Shown piece after piece: positions 34,964-44,284 of a stretch of DNA of 64,000 nt. Positions within the stretch are counted from its first letter, which is position 1. Every line of letters starts with the position of its first letter. The notes below the pieces were generated by a model, which saw only the letters and a program-made list of their open reading frames with translations, made no database searches and was not told the DNA's origin. This DNA comes from Segatella oris (GTDB lineage: Bacteria > Bacteroidota > Bacteroidia > Bacteroidales > Bacteroidaceae): assembly GCF_900637655.1 (NCBI RefSeq), contig NZ_LR134384.1:248001-312000 (forward strand), given 5' to 3'. A program made the translations under genes and the position numbers.

Positions 34964-35896
34964 TTGAAAGGCTTCGTTATCAAGAACACCGGCAGCTGGT
35001 ATTCCGTCAAAACTGATGATGGAAAGGTTGTCGAATGTAAGATTAAGGGCAATTTCCGCCTTAAAGGTATCCGCAGTACTAACCCTGTTGCTGTCGGCGA
35101 TCATGTGGAAATAGCCCTTAATCAAGAAGGAACGGCGTTCATTACGCACATTGATGAACGCCGTAATTACATTATACGCAAGTCGCAAAATCTTAGCAAA
35201 CAGAGTCATATCATTGCTGCTAATGTCGACCAGGCGTTTCTTATTGTCACCGTTAACTACCCACAAACCAGCACAACCTTTATTGATCGGTTTCTTGCTT
35301 CGGCTGAAGCCTACAGCGTTCCTGTGGTACTTGTATTCAACAAGCGCGACATTCTCTCTGATGACGAGCGGCATTATCAGCAGTCAATGGTTCATCTTTA
35401 TGAGACCATTGGTTATGAGTGCCGTGAGATTTCGGCTGCAACGGGTGAGGGAGTTGAAGGACTTCACAAGCTGTTGAAAGGCAAAATAACGCTTTTAAGC
35501 GGTAACAGTGGCGTGGGAAAGAGCACACTTATCAATCAAATTCTGCCTGAAGCAAACCTCCGTACAGCTGAAATCAGTGATGCACACAATACAGGTATGC
35601 ACACAACGACATTCAGTGAGATGCTCGAACTGCCTGAAGGTGGTTATATTATTGATACGCCCGGCATCAAAGGTTTCGGCACTTTCGACATGGAACCCGA
35701 AGAACTTACGAGCTATTTCCGTGAGATTTTCCACTTCTCTAAAGACTGCAAGTTCAGCAACTGCACGCATACTCACGAGCCAGGTTGCGCTGTGTTGAAG
35801 GCTTTGGAAGACCATTATATCGCCCAAAGTCGCTATCAAAGCTACTTGGGAATGCTCGAAGATAAAGACGAAAACAAGTATCGTGAGGCCTATTGA
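34964..35896 (+). CDS. rsgA: Ribosome small subunit GTPase RsgA, 310 aa
   Basis: The start codon is TTG (34964), chosen because [20 protein letters not shown] is the usual N-terminus and no ATG fits. The circularly permuted GTPase motifs appear as VFNKRD (G4), [14 protein letters not shown] (G1) and [11 protein letters not shown] (G3). The zinc-binding end [14 protein letters not shown] is intact. An OB-fold occupies about residues 1-75. RsgA matures the 30S decoding centre; with rsmA and frr nearby this is a translation cluster. Confidence 0.96.
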   Translation: MKGFVIKNTGSWYSVKTDDGKVVECKIKGNFRLKGIRSTNPVAVGDHVEIALNQEGTAFITHIDERRNYIIRKSQNLSKQSHIIAANVDQAFLIVTVNYPQTSTTFIDRFLASAEAYSVPVVLVFNKRDILSDDERHYQQSMVHLYETIGYECREISAATGEGVEGLHKLLKGKITLLSGNSGVGKSTLINQILPEANLRTAEISDAHNTGMHTTTFSEMLELPEGGYIIDTPGIKGFGTFDMEPEELTSYFREIFHFSKDCKFSNCTHTHEPGCAVLKALEDHYIAQSRYQSYLGMLEDKDENKYREAY

Positions 35897-35983
35897 AAGT
35901 CAAGGCTCGGGCTGTTCTATAGCCACTTATCTTTCAAGAAATTGCAACATATTCTGTTTAATCCAATAAAATATCACTAAATC

Positions 35984-36487
35984 ATGCGGTTGTTCCTGCG
36001 TAGAATAGTTATTTATGTCATACTTGTTGCTTTTATCACCATCGGCATCTGGCTGATTTCAGATGTTCAAGTGCGTGAAAGATACGGTGCGATACTGCCC
36101 ATTTGCATTGGCATTCTTACGCTTTTGTTCTTCGGCTTGGGTAGTTTGGTGATGCTTTATCGGATTATCCGTTCGCTCTTTACCCACGAACAATATCTTC
36201 AATTCACGGATGAGGCCTTGGTGATAGCAGGAGATAAGGTGGCATGGAACGACATACAAGGCTTTCAACTGTTGAAGATCAGCGGTTCGGATATCATCGC
36301 TGTAGTCCTGAAATCCCCCGAGACGGTTATCAATCGCTGTCAGAAACCGTGGAAACGGTGGCTGATGAAGATGAACTATAAGTATTTCGGAATGGTTTAT
36401 TCGATAGCAGTGATCAACACAAACTTTACGAAAGACGAGCTGTTTCAATATTGTTGCTGTGAGTTAGACAGGCATTCTATGACGTAA
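35984..36487 (+). CDS. STM3941-like membrane protein, 167 aa
   Basis: Two N-terminal membrane helices (IVIYVILVAFITIGIWLIS and LPICIGILTLLFFGLGSLVMLY) are followed by a PH-like beta domain of about 100 residues (LQFTDEALVIAGDKVAWNDI, GFQLLKISGSDIIAVVLKS). This layout resembles the STM3941 family of unknown function. A CCC triplet near the C-terminus (YCCCELD) is unusual. It stands alone between rsgA and the sigma-factor operon. Confidence 0.65.
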   Translation: MRLFLRRIVIYVILVAFITIGIWLISDVQVRERYGAILPICIGILTLLFFGLGSLVMLYRIIRSLFTHEQYLQFTDEALVIAGDKVAWNDIQGFQLLKISGSDIIAVVLKSPETVINRCQKPWKRWLMKMNYKYFGMVYSIAVINTNFTKDELFQYCCCELDRHSMT

Positions 36488-36630
36488 TCTAACAGCGTTT
36501 CTTCTCTCTTTTCAATGCTTTTCCGAAACAATGTGCATAAAAGTATTGAGCAATTTATTGTTATTTTTTTCAAAAACTATCTTTACTTTTAAGCTTTTCC
36601 AACGTCATTTGAATGAACAGACAATAGAAA

Positions 36631-37134
36631 ATGGACGAAAAAGCCTATGAACAGATAGCCCATCGTGCAAGACCTGAGATCGAAAGTATCGTCAGACGGT
36701 TCTTCGCTTCCTTACAGATGGAAGAAGAAATCGACGACGTTGTGCAGGAGGTTCTCATTCTGTTGTGGCGCTATCGTGACCGACTTGACAAGGTGGAAAA
36801 GCTTGAAGCGTGGGTCAATCGCGTGTCGCGTAACCAGTGTGTTACACGCTACCGGCAACTCAAACGGCAAGAGAATGTGTCCATTAACGGCCGTGATTTC
36901 ATCGCTTCTGACAGTGCTTCGGGCACTGTTGATGACGCAGAACGGCGGCAGATGACCAAGCTTTTGTTCAATCAACTGCCCAAAGCTACGCGCCGAATTC
37001 TCTATCTTCGCAATGTCGAAGGAATGACTTTAGACGACATTGCCATCATCTGTAACCGTCCGAAAACGAGTATTAAATCCTCTATTTCGGCAGCAAGAAA
37101 GCAAATTATAGACCAATTAAAACGGCAGAGATGA
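36631..37134 (+). CDS. ECF-type RNA polymerase sigma factor, 167 aa
   Basis: Region 2 is seen in EIDDVVQEVLILLWRYRDRL (about 32-51) and region 4 in LPKATRRILYLRNVEGMTLD, DIAIICNRPKTSIKSSISAA (about 116-158), with a variable linker. There is no region 1.1 or 3. Such factors redirect RNA polymerase to a small regulon. The stop overlaps the start of the next gene (ATGA), which encodes a membrane protein suited to be its anti-sigma factor. An upstream TATCTTTA at about 36579 could be part of its promoter, but this is uncertain. Confidence 0.92.
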   Translation: MDEKAYEQIAHRARPEIESIVRRFFASLQMEEEIDDVVQEVLILLWRYRDRLDKVEKLEAWVNRVSRNQCVTRYRQLKRQENVSINGRDFIASDSASGTVDDAERRQMTKLLFNQLPKATRRILYLRNVEGMTLDDIAIICNRPKTSIKSSISAARKQIIDQLKRQR

Positions 37135-37865
37135 CACAGAAGAATATTCAAGACAAAGCGGAACGCATGGCTTTAATACAGCGTTTTCTCGATGCGGAGG
37201 CCTCTGTTGAGGAGGAAAAGCTGCTTGCAAGCTATTTCTCTGCACATCAACCGGAAGCCGACGAGCGCGATGTAGCCTTACTTTTAGGCGTGCTTGGAAC
37301 TGCTGATGGCTTTGAGGAAAGCGTGGAAGCTGACCTCTCCGGTGCTTTCGAAGCGGTTGTTCAAGCACATGAGAAAGCACGGAACAGGCGGAAAACCATA
37401 ATGTGGCTGTCGGGTATTGCTGCCTTATTTCTGTTGCTGTTTGCAATCGGAAAGCATATAATGCGCGGCGATGAAGACCTCCTTTCCACGCTTACTACTG
37501 CGGAACAGCAGCCTGCAGGACAGCACACAGCACCCTCTTTGCCGGACTCTACGGCGAAAATCATGCTTGAAAATGACACATGTGCAGGTTCCATGAAGTT
37601 GGAGAAGTCGTATAAAACAAGGCAAAATGCAGATCCCAAACGTGTGAAAAAAGCAATGAAAGAGCGTCTCTCAACTCCTGAGATGATAGGACAAATCCGC
37701 TTTTTAGCCGATATTGCCCTTAAAAGAGACGAGGCAATAGAGATTATCCCCATAGGAAAAGCTGCCGTGGTTACATCGGCAGATGCGGAAACAAACTGCA
37801 AATTTCTCGCTATCCCATGCGATGATGAGGGCAATATGCAGTTGTTTGCACTCGAAGATGAGTAG
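37131..37865 (+). CDS. Putative membrane anti-sigma factor, 244 aa
   Basis: An N-terminal cytoplasmic helical region of about 80 residues, including RFLDAEASVEEEKLLASYFS, resembles anti-sigma N-termini of Bacteroidetes; a single membrane segment (TIMWLSGIAALFLLLFAIGK, about 86-105) follows, then about 140 periplasmic residues of low complexity and a helical end. The four-base overlap with the sigma gene implies coupled translation. It has no FecR domain, so it does not belong to the usual FecR group. The signal it senses may involve the plug-like protein encoded next; that is inference. Confidence 0.75.
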   Translation: MTQKNIQDKAERMALIQRFLDAEASVEEEKLLASYFSAHQPEADERDVALLLGVLGTADGFEESVEADLSGAFEAVVQAHEKARNRRKTIMWLSGIAALFLLLFAIGKHIMRGDEDLLSTLTTAEQQPAGQHTAPSLPDSTAKIMLENDTCAGSMKLEKSYKTRQNADPKRVKKAMKERLSTPEMIGQIRFLADIALKRDEAIEIIPIGKAAVVTSADAETNCKFLAIPCDDEGNMQLFALEDE

Positions 37866-37973
37866 AGGAGTCGATGCGTAGACCGATGAACCGGCAGACA
37901 AGTTGACTGCAGGAAAAAAGCCATTCGGTTTCCTCAATATTCAAAAGAAATTCATTTTTAAACATCACGCAAT

Positions 37974-38630
37974 ATGAAACGATTTATCTTGACAATCATT
38001 TGTGCTGTTCTGTTCGCGGTTTCAAGCAGTGCACAGGCAGTGAGAACCACCGAAAAATATATCATCGATGGCAAGGAAATAACCAATTTTGACGGTTCAC
38101 AACTTAAAAACAAGGTGATATTAGACTATAAGATAGAGCCCGATATAAAGTGTTTCGTGCATCGGATAACAACGGCTGACAGCCTGAAAAACCTGAAAGT
38201 GAGACTTGACGGTTGGAAGATTGATATCCCAAAGATTTTTGATGAGGGGGCGAATAAAGGCAAACACAACTTTATATTCACGAGGCATAAGCTGCTGTAT
38301 ATCGTAGATGGTGTCGTGAAGAAAGACGGATTGAAAAGCATAGAGCCGCTTGATATAACTTCGGTAACTGTTCATAAGCCCGGTTCTAAGGTTGCAGAGT
38401 CTTATGGAGAAGCAGGAAAGAACGGCGTCGTCGTTATTAAAACGCGCAAAGAAAAACGCATTGTGTATATCATTGACGGTAAGAAAGTGACGGATGTTGA
38501 CGTACAGAACTTCTCACCTGAACAGATAAAGAGTGTTGTTGTCATGAAGAAGGGCTCGAAAGCTGCCGTGAAAATCGGTGGGAAAAAGGATGGGAACCAA
38601 TATGATTACATTTCCATAAAATTGAAATAA
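37974..38630 (+). CDS. Secreted protein with two TonB-plug-like modules, 218 aa
   Basis: A signal peptide (cleavage after SSAQA) is followed by three similar segments: KYIIDGKEITNFDGSQL, LLYIVDGVVKKDGLKSIEPL with DITSVTVHKPGSKVAESYGE and GKNGVVVIKT, and IVYIIDGKKVTDVDVQNFSP with SVVVMKKGSKAAV. The middle one is a good match to the end of a TonB-receptor plug (VDG...I..I.VLKD..A...YG..G.NGV..I.T), but there is no barrel. Similar free plug-like proteins occur with BlaR/M56 or sigma systems in Bacteroidetes. Here it follows a sigma/anti-sigma pair by 108 bases, so a sensory role is plausible. Confidence 0.75.
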   Translation: MKRFILTIICAVLFAVSSSAQAVRTTEKYIIDGKEITNFDGSQLKNKVILDYKIEPDIKCFVHRITTADSLKNLKVRLDGWKIDIPKIFDEGANKGKHNFIFTRHKLLYIVDGVVKKDGLKSIEPLDITSVTVHKPGSKVAESYGEAGKNGVVVIKTRKEKRIVYIIDGKKVTDVDVQNFSPEQIKSVVVMKKGSKAAVKIGGKKDGNQYDYISIKLK

Positions 38631-38653
38631 AGTCTGTGGCAGAGGCCATGACG

Positions 38654-38697
38654 AAGTGTCTTGCAGGGTTTAGTCTTCCTGTAAGGCACTTTTTTTG
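38654..38697 (+). terminator. Terminator of the sigma-factor operon
   Basis: AAGTGTCTTGCAGG (38654-38667) pairs with CCTGTAAGGCACTT (38678-38691), with one G-U and one unpaired position, followed by a T-run. Confidence 0.75.
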
Positions 38698-38729
38698 TTC
38701 TGAATAATCTCCTATGATGTCGCGTTGTG

Positions 38730-39102
38730 AATGATATGTTAAATTTAGTCATTTATATTTACAAATGTTCTTGCATGGCCTGAAGATTTGAAACGAGTGT
38801 CTTTCTCGTTCCAAATAGGTGCTGATTTTTGGCATTTTGTAACGCATTGACAGTCAGAATATTATAAAACTTGAAGCAAAATGCAAGTCGAAATGATGTT
38901 GAAAAACGTTGTAATTTGCATCAACAGAGCCTCTGTCTTGCATCAAATTACGGTGCTTCTTGACTTGAATGGCAGCGTGTTTTGCGTCAAGTTACGAGGC
39001 ATGATGAATGAAGTTGCACGCCAAAGGCTTTGAACTTGGAAGATATTCCTCGTTTTTTCGCTTCTTTTTCTCTGTTTGGTGGTGATTTGAAATGTTAAAA
39101 AT
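38730..39102 (-). repeat. Dispersed intergenic element with 22-base-period array, locus 5
   Basis: Units start at 38917 (TGCATCA), 38939 (TGCATCA), 38961 (TGACTTG), 38983 (TGCGTCA) and 39005 (TGAATGA), all 22 bases apart. The right end TTTGAAATGTTAAAAA and TAACGCATTGACAGTCAG near 38840 match the other copies. No gene is seen in 38698-39306. Confidence 0.85.
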
Positions 39103-39306
39103 TAAGAATGATTTTTACACTGATTGCAGTTTTGGAAGACGTTGTTTCTTGGAGGAACAGCCTGTATGTGGAGCCTCTTTCTGTGTTGATGTCCGGTGTC
39201 TCTACAGTTGTTAATGCTGATGACTAAACACAGGTCACAGTCGATATGCCTTAAAATTAATTTGCATTTTAACGGCAAATCATTCGTTTCCAATCGTTGT
39301 TTTTTG

Positions 39307-39314
39307 TAAATTTG
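39307..39314 (+). promoter_or_regulatory. -7 box of the polysaccharide export operon
   Basis: TAAATTTG fits TAnnTTTG; the implied leader is about 160 bases, long for this genome. A TTG at the ideal distance is not clear (TCGTTTCC lies there). Confidence 0.55.
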
Positions 39315-39405
39315 CACCATATTAATAGGAGTAAGTTGTGTCTTTTCGTTTTCTGATGTCGATGCAGTGATGGGATAATCGTCGGCAAAGTAGCGGGGCA
39401 GATAG

Positions 39406-39447
39406 GTTAGAAAGACTGCTGATAGGTCTATTAACTCTACTTTTTTT
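39406..39447 (+). promoter_or_regulatory. Leader hairpin followed by U-run: possible attenuator
   Basis: GTTAG (39406-39410) pairs with TTAAC (39431-39435) and AGAC with GTCT inside it; a run of seven T begins at 39441. It lies between the promoter box and the export gene, the position of transcription attenuators in Bacteroides capsule leaders. Confidence 0.45.
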
Positions 39448-39482
39448 GTTGCATAAGGAAAAATAAAATACAAGATAAATTT

Positions 39483-41918
39483 ATGAAAAGAATTCTCTTT
39501 TGTGTGTTCTTCTCTGTCATTTCCATGAGCTGTTTCGCTCAGATGAGTGACGATCAGGTAATGCAATTCTATCAGAAAGAGCACAAGGCCGGGACTTCCA
39601 ACGGGCAGATTGTGACCAAACTCATGCAGCGCGGTGTGCAGATTGACCAGATTCGACGTGTTCGGAACCAGTATCAGAGCCAGAATCAAACGAAGGTTGA
39701 CGGTGGTAGTGCAGTCACTTCGAATGGTACTTTGAGAAATAACAGCGGATCGAAGCCGCAGGAATTGACTTCGGGTAATATGCAGTTGGACCGCTCTTCA
39801 CAGGAAACCGCTGAACAACAATACGTGCAAGTGCAGCGAAACATCAACGAACATGCAGAAGAAGTGCTGTCTCCCGGTGGCAAAAAAGTATTTGGTCGCG
39901 ACATCTTCAACAACAAACTGTTGAGCTTCGAGCCAAACATGAACATTGCAACACCGACAAATTACACCATAGGTGCAGGCGACCAAGTGGTTATTGAGAT
40001 TTATGGTGCCTCTCAAAAGACCGAGACTTTGGTTGTTTCTCCAGAGGGAACGGTGACCGTTCCGGGCTATGGGCCTATCTATATCAGCGGTATGTCGGTC
40101 GCCGAAGCTAATGCGAAGATACGTCGAACGTTAGGATCACGCTATAGTAGTAGCCAGATTAAGACCTCCATTGGACAGACTCGGACTATCATTGTGAATG
40201 TGATGGGCGAGGTGAAAGTGCCTGGAACCTACACGGTCAGTGCTTTCGCAAGCGTCTTCCACGCCCTGTATATGGCCGGAGGTATTAATGGTTTAGGTAC
40301 GTTGCGTAATATTAAGGTGTTCCGTAACGGTCGTTTGGCAACGGTTGTTGATGTCTATGACTACATTCTTAACGGCAGATTGACGGGTAATATCCGTCTT
40401 CAAGACAATGATGTTATCGTGGTTGGGCCTTACGATTGCTTAGTGGATATCGGCGGATCTGTAAAGCGTCCGATGACTTATGAAATGAGAAAGAACGAGA
40501 GTGTGGCTTCCGTTATCCGCTATGCTGGCGGCTTTGCAGGCAATGCTTACAAGAAGTCTGTGCGGTTGTTACGTTCAACCGGGCGTGAAAAGTCGGTGTA
40601 TAATGTCAGTGAATTCGAAATGAATAACTTCCGAGTTGCTGATGGTGATGTGATTTCTGCAGACTCTATACTCAACCGTTACGATAATATGATTGAGGTT
40701 AAAGGAGCTGTATTCCGCCCAGGACTTTATCAGTTGGGGCAGGAGATAAACAGTGTTCGCTCTCTGATTAAGCATGCAGAGGGTGTCACGGAGGATGCTT
40801 TCACAGATCATGCCGTGTTACATCGTCTGAAGAAAGACCGTACTTTAGAGGTTATTGCGGTTGATGTGAAGGGAATTCTTGACGGCAGTGTGGCCGATAT
40901 TCCATTGCAGAATGAAGACGTTCTCTTTATTCCAACCCAGAGTGAGCGCACTTCTGCACGCACTATTACCATTCATGGTGAGGTGCAATTCCCTGGTTCT
41001 TATCAGTATGCTGATAACGAAACGATCGAAGATTTCATTATGCAGGCGGGCGGATTGACCGATGCTGCTTCGACAGCTAAAGTCGATGTGTCGCGTCGTA
41101 TCATTGATCCAACGGCAACAACTTCGCCAAGAGAGATTGCAAAAACTTTCAGTTTCACACTTAAGGATGGTTTCATTATCGATGGAACTGCAGGCTTTAA
41201 GCTGGAACCTTATGATGAAGTTTATGTGCGTCGCAGCCCTGGTTATCAGGCACAACGCAATGTCTCGGTGAGTGGCGAAGTGCTCTTTGCAGGCACATAT
41301 ACCTTGAATAAGAAGAATACAAGGCTGAGTGACCTTGTCAGAATGGCTGGAGGGGTGACGTCAGAAGCTTTTATTCGTGGTGCAAGAATAGAGAGGAAGA
41401 TTAATGAAGACGAGCGAATTCGCATGAAATCTGTTATGCGTGTGGTGAACAATCAAAACGGGAAAGACAGCGTCAACACTAATCTTCTTGACTATGCAGA
41501 CACTTATTATGTGGGTATAGAACTTGACAAGGCACTTGAAAACCCTGGTTCAAACAGTGATATTGTATTGCGTGAAGGTGATAAACTCGTCGTTCCGGAG
41601 TATAATGGAACTGTAAAGATCAGTGGAGATGTGATGTATCCGAACACGGTTGCTTATGAAGAAGGGCGTAACTACAGATATTATATCAATGAGGCCGGTG
41701 GTTTTGGCACGCGTGCAAAACACTCGAAGACATTTATTGTCTATCAAAATGGTCGGGTAAGTGTGGCAGGAAAGCATAAGGTTGAACCTGGATGCGAAAT
41801 TATAGTGCCGAGTAAACCGAAGCCAAATGGCAATGCTTTGACTAATATCTTAGGCATAGGAACGAGCATGGCGTCGTTGGCAACAATGTTTGCAACCATT
41901 GCTAATCTCGTCAAATAA
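39483..41918 (+). CDS. Wza-like polysaccharide export protein with multiple SLBB domains, 811 aa
   Basis: A signal peptide ends near SCFAQ. A short helical N-terminal domain (DDQVMQFYQKEHKAGTSNGQ) and Gln/Asn-rich linker precede the Poly_export domain (about 158-240; YTIGAGDQVVIEIYGASQKT, VSPEGTVTVPGYGPIYISG). At least five SLBB modules follow (for example VNVMGEVKVPGTYTV, VDIGGSVKRPMTYEM, ITIHGEVQFPGSYQY, VSVSGEVLFAGTYTL, VKISGDVMYPNTVAY). The protein should span periplasm and outer membrane as the exit channel for capsule or exopolysaccharide. The Wzz gene begins 37 bases downstream. Confidence 0.92.
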   Translation: MKRILFCVFFSVISMSCFAQMSDDQVMQFYQKEHKAGTSNGQIVTKLMQRGVQIDQIRRVRNQYQSQNQTKVDGGSAVTSNGTLRNNSGSKPQELTSGNMQLDRSSQETAEQQYVQVQRNINEHAEEVLSPGGKKVFGRDIFNNKLLSFEPNMNIATPTNYTIGAGDQVVIEIYGASQKTETLVVSPEGTVTVPGYGPIYISGMSVAEANAKIRRTLGSRYSSSQIKTSIGQTRTIIVNVMGEVKVPGTYTVSAFASVFHALYMAGGINGLGTLRNIKVFRNGRLATVVDVYDYILNGRLTGNIRLQDNDVIVVGPYDCLVDIGGSVKRPMTYEMRKNESVASVIRYAGGFAGNAYKKSVRLLRSTGREKSVYNVSEFEMNNFRVADGDVISADSILNRYDNMIEVKGAVFRPGLYQLGQEINSVRSLIKHAEGVTEDAFTDHAVLHRLKKDRTLEVIAVDVKGILDGSVADIPLQNEDVLFIPTQSERTSARTITIHGEVQFPGSYQYADNETIEDFIMQAGGLTDAASTAKVDVSRRIIDPTATTSPREIAKTFSFTLKDGFIIDGTAGFKLEPYDEVYVRRSPGYQAQRNVSVSGEVLFAGTYTLNKKNTRLSDLVRMAGGVTSEAFIRGARIERKINEDERIRMKSVMRVVNNQNGKDSVNTNLLDYADTYYVGIELDKALENPGSNSDIVLREGDKLVVPEYNGTVKISGDVMYPNTVAYEEGRNYRYYINEAGGFGTRAKHSKTFIVYQNGRVSVAGKHKVEPGCEIIVPSKPKPNGNALTNILGIGTSMASLATMFATIANLVK

Positions 41919-41955
41919 GGCTGTTCGTAACGTTATATTAAACCTATTATCCAGC

Positions 41956-43026
41956 ATGAACGAAGAAAATCGTCTACAAAATAATCCTCAATGGGAGGAA
42001 GAAGAGACTTCCATAGATTTCAAAGCGTTGTTTGATGCATTGAAAAAGCATTGGAAGAACTATGTCATCTTTATTTCGGCATCAGTCATTCTTGGTGCTG
42101 TTTATGCGCTGTCACTGCCTGCTTATTATGAATGTCAGGTAACGTTAGTGCCTGAACTGTCGCTGAACGGAGGGGCAACCAGCTCGTTTAGTTCAGTTGC
42201 TTCATCTTTTGGGGTGAAGCTTGGAAGTAGTGGAAGCAAGGACATTGATGCCATTACGCCAAATCTCTATCCTGATTTGATGAACTCTGTTGATTTCAAA
42301 GGCAGTCTGTTTGACATCAAGGTGCATCGTAAAGACAGCCATAAGATGATGAATTATTATGATTATCTGCTCTATTATCAACAGAAACCATGGTGGATAA
42401 AGCTTTTTTCCGGCAAGGATACCATTAAGAATGAGAAACTCAATACATTCATGTTGACCAAGCAGCAGACGGCAATCATGAAGGCAATTCAAAAGAATGT
42501 ATCATGCGATGTGGATGAGAAAACGGGCGTCATTACTATTAATGTGACCGATCAGGACCCGTTGATAGCAGCTACTATGGCTGATTCTGTGCAGTCACGC
42601 CTACAGGAATTCATCACGGAATATCGTACGAACAAGGCACGGAATGACTTGGAAAACATCAAGAAACTGTGCTCGGAAGCTAAGCATCGCTATGAGAAGG
42701 CGCGCCAACTCTACGGTTCTTTCAGTGACAGTAATCAGGACTTGATACTTGAGAGCTTGCGAAGTAAGCAGGAAGACCTTGAGAATGACATGCAATTACA
42801 GTTCAATACATACAACGCTTTGGCGGCAAACTTGCAGGCATCCTATGCGAGAGTGCAGGAAGTTACGCCTGCTTTCACGACGCTTCAGAGTGCTACTATG
42901 CCCATTGAAAAGGCTGGCCCGCAAGGTAAGAAGATTGTTCTGTTGTTTGCTTTCATTGCATTTTTCGGTGTGACAATGTATGCCTTATGGAAAGAAAAGC
43001 AATTGAAAATGTTGTTGGGAATGTAG
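41956..43026 (+). CDS. Wzz-type polysaccharide chain-length/co-polymerase protein, 356 aa
   Basis: The ATG at 41956 (MNEENRL) is preferred over an upstream frame start at 41890 inside the export gene. A short cytoplasmic start with SIDFKALFDALKKHWKNYVI leads into helix 1 (FISASVILGAVYALSLPAYY); the Wzz domain, a long coiled coil (about 225-310) and a C-terminal helix (GKKIVLLFAFIAFFGVTMYA) preceded by the Pro-containing MPIEKAGPQG follow. There is no attached tyrosine kinase domain. It partners the export channel. Glycosyltransferases are absent nearby. Confidence 0.88.
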   Translation: MNEENRLQNNPQWEEEETSIDFKALFDALKKHWKNYVIFISASVILGAVYALSLPAYYECQVTLVPELSLNGGATSSFSSVASSFGVKLGSSGSKDIDAITPNLYPDLMNSVDFKGSLFDIKVHRKDSHKMMNYYDYLLYYQQKPWWIKLFSGKDTIKNEKLNTFMLTKQQTAIMKAIQKNVSCDVDEKTGVITINVTDQDPLIAATMADSVQSRLQEFITEYRTNKARNDLENIKKLCSEAKHRYEKARQLYGSFSDSNQDLILESLRSKQEDLENDMQLQFNTYNALAANLQASYARVQEVTPAFTTLQSATMPIEKAGPQGKKIVLLFAFIAFFGVTMYALWKEKQLKMLLGM

Positions 43027-43066
43027 AAATAACAGCTAAGAACATAGATAAAATTTCACATTGGAA

Positions 43067-44185
43067 ATGCATTCTACTGAAATTCTCTTTTTGATTGGCT
43101 TCGTTGTCTTTATTGCAGCCATCCTCATATTGGACATGTTGGTTATTGATCGCAAGGCTCATGCCGTGTCAATCAAGGAAGCCGGCACTTGGACTCTTGT
43201 CTGGATAACACTCGCTTTGGCCTTTTCTGCTTTCCTTTGGTTTTATGGTGACCTCGTACATGGCATTCATAACTTCGACGATTTGCAGGCCGTTGCATCG
43301 CATTATGCCACACATCTCAAACTCAACCCTAACGATTTCGAAGGCAGTTTGCAGCATTATCGCCATTATATGACCATTTCCTATATTTCCGGTTACCTTA
43401 TAGAGAAGACCTTATCTGTGGATAATCTCTTCGTCATGATGATGATATTTACCTCTTTCGGCGTAAAGAATACAGAATATCAGCATGTGCTCAATTGGGG
43501 TATTCTGGGGGCAATTGTCTTGCGTTTCGTGTTTATCTTTGCCGGTGCAGCTATCATTCAGCGCTTTGATTGGGTGTTGTTGGTCTTCGGAGTCGTATTG
43601 GTTTACAGCGCATATAAGATGTACCGTGACCGCAATAAAAAAGAATCTATCAACGTAGAGCATCATCCTATGGTGCGTTTCCTGTCGAAATATTTCCATG
43701 TTTACCCTCGTTTTGACGGCGATAACTTTTTTGTTCGTGCGGTAAAAAAGGGGAATGACTATGAATTGGTAGGCAAAGGAATGAAAGGTTTGCTTTGTAT
43801 GACTCCGCTTTTCGTGACGGTTCTCGTGATAGAATTCAGCGACTTAATCTTTGCTTTCGATAGTATTCCGGCGGTTTTCTCCGTGAGTCTCGACCCTTAT
43901 GTGGTCTTCTTCTCCAACATTTTCGCTATTCTTGGCCTGCGTGCCATGTTCTTTTTGCTGGCTGCCATAGCCGACAAGTTCCGTTATTTGAAGTCAGGTG
44001 TCAGCTTTTTACTGTTGTTTATCGGAGTGAAACTCCTCATACATCATTATGTAGAGATTGATGCCCTGTGGTCACTCGGTGTCATTGTGGCTGTCTTAGT
44101 GATAAGTATTGCAGCGTCTTTGATTATAAAACCCGCTGCTCATCCTGCCCAAGAGAGAGATATTGAAGCCCGGCATAAGGAATAA
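43067..44185 (+). CDS. TerC family integral membrane protein (Alx-like), 372 aa
   Basis: ATG at 43067 is preferred; a TTG two codons earlier is possible. The protein has about nine membrane helices with the TerC core signatures EKTLSVDNLFVMMMIFTSFG and VIEFSDLIFAFDSIPAVFSV, whose acidic residues lie within membrane segments. TerC/Alx proteins are linked to manganese export, metal loading of secreted proteins and tellurite resistance; here metal export at the inner membrane is the best guess. No yybP-ykoY riboswitch fits in the 40-base gap upstream. It may be read from the wzz transcript. Confidence 0.92.
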   Translation: MHSTEILFLIGFVVFIAAILILDMLVIDRKAHAVSIKEAGTWTLVWITLALAFSAFLWFYGDLVHGIHNFDDLQAVASHYATHLKLNPNDFEGSLQHYRHYMTISYISGYLIEKTLSVDNLFVMMMIFTSFGVKNTEYQHVLNWGILGAIVLRFVFIFAGAAIIQRFDWVLLVFGVVLVYSAYKMYRDRNKKESINVEHHPMVRFLSKYFHVYPRFDGDNFFVRAVKKGNDYELVGKGMKGLLCMTPLFVTVLVIEFSDLIFAFDSIPAVFSVSLDPYVVFFSNIFAILGLRAMFFLLAAIADKFRYLKSGVSFLLLFIGVKLLIHHYVEIDALWSLGVIVAVLVISIAASLIIKPAAHPAQERDIEARHKE

Positions 44186-44216
44186 GCATATAGCTTTTGT
44201 GATAGAAACCGTATAG

Positions 44217-44256
44217 GAAAAGCCCCCGATACACATTGATGTCGGAGGCTTTTTCC
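44217..44256. terminator. Bidirectional terminator between terC-like and GH127 genes
   Basis: GGAAAAGCCCCCGA (44217-44230) and TCGGAGGCTTTTTCC (44242-44256) form the stem with flanking A- and T-runs on both strands. Confidence 0.75.
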
Positions 44257-44284
44257 ATGAAATGAGTATTCCGAAAGCAAGGAT

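Noticed and set aside
43021..43066. yybP-ykoY (manganese) riboswitch ahead of the TerC gene
   Set aside because: The gap after wzz is only about 40 bases, too short for that RNA, and no matching motif is seen.
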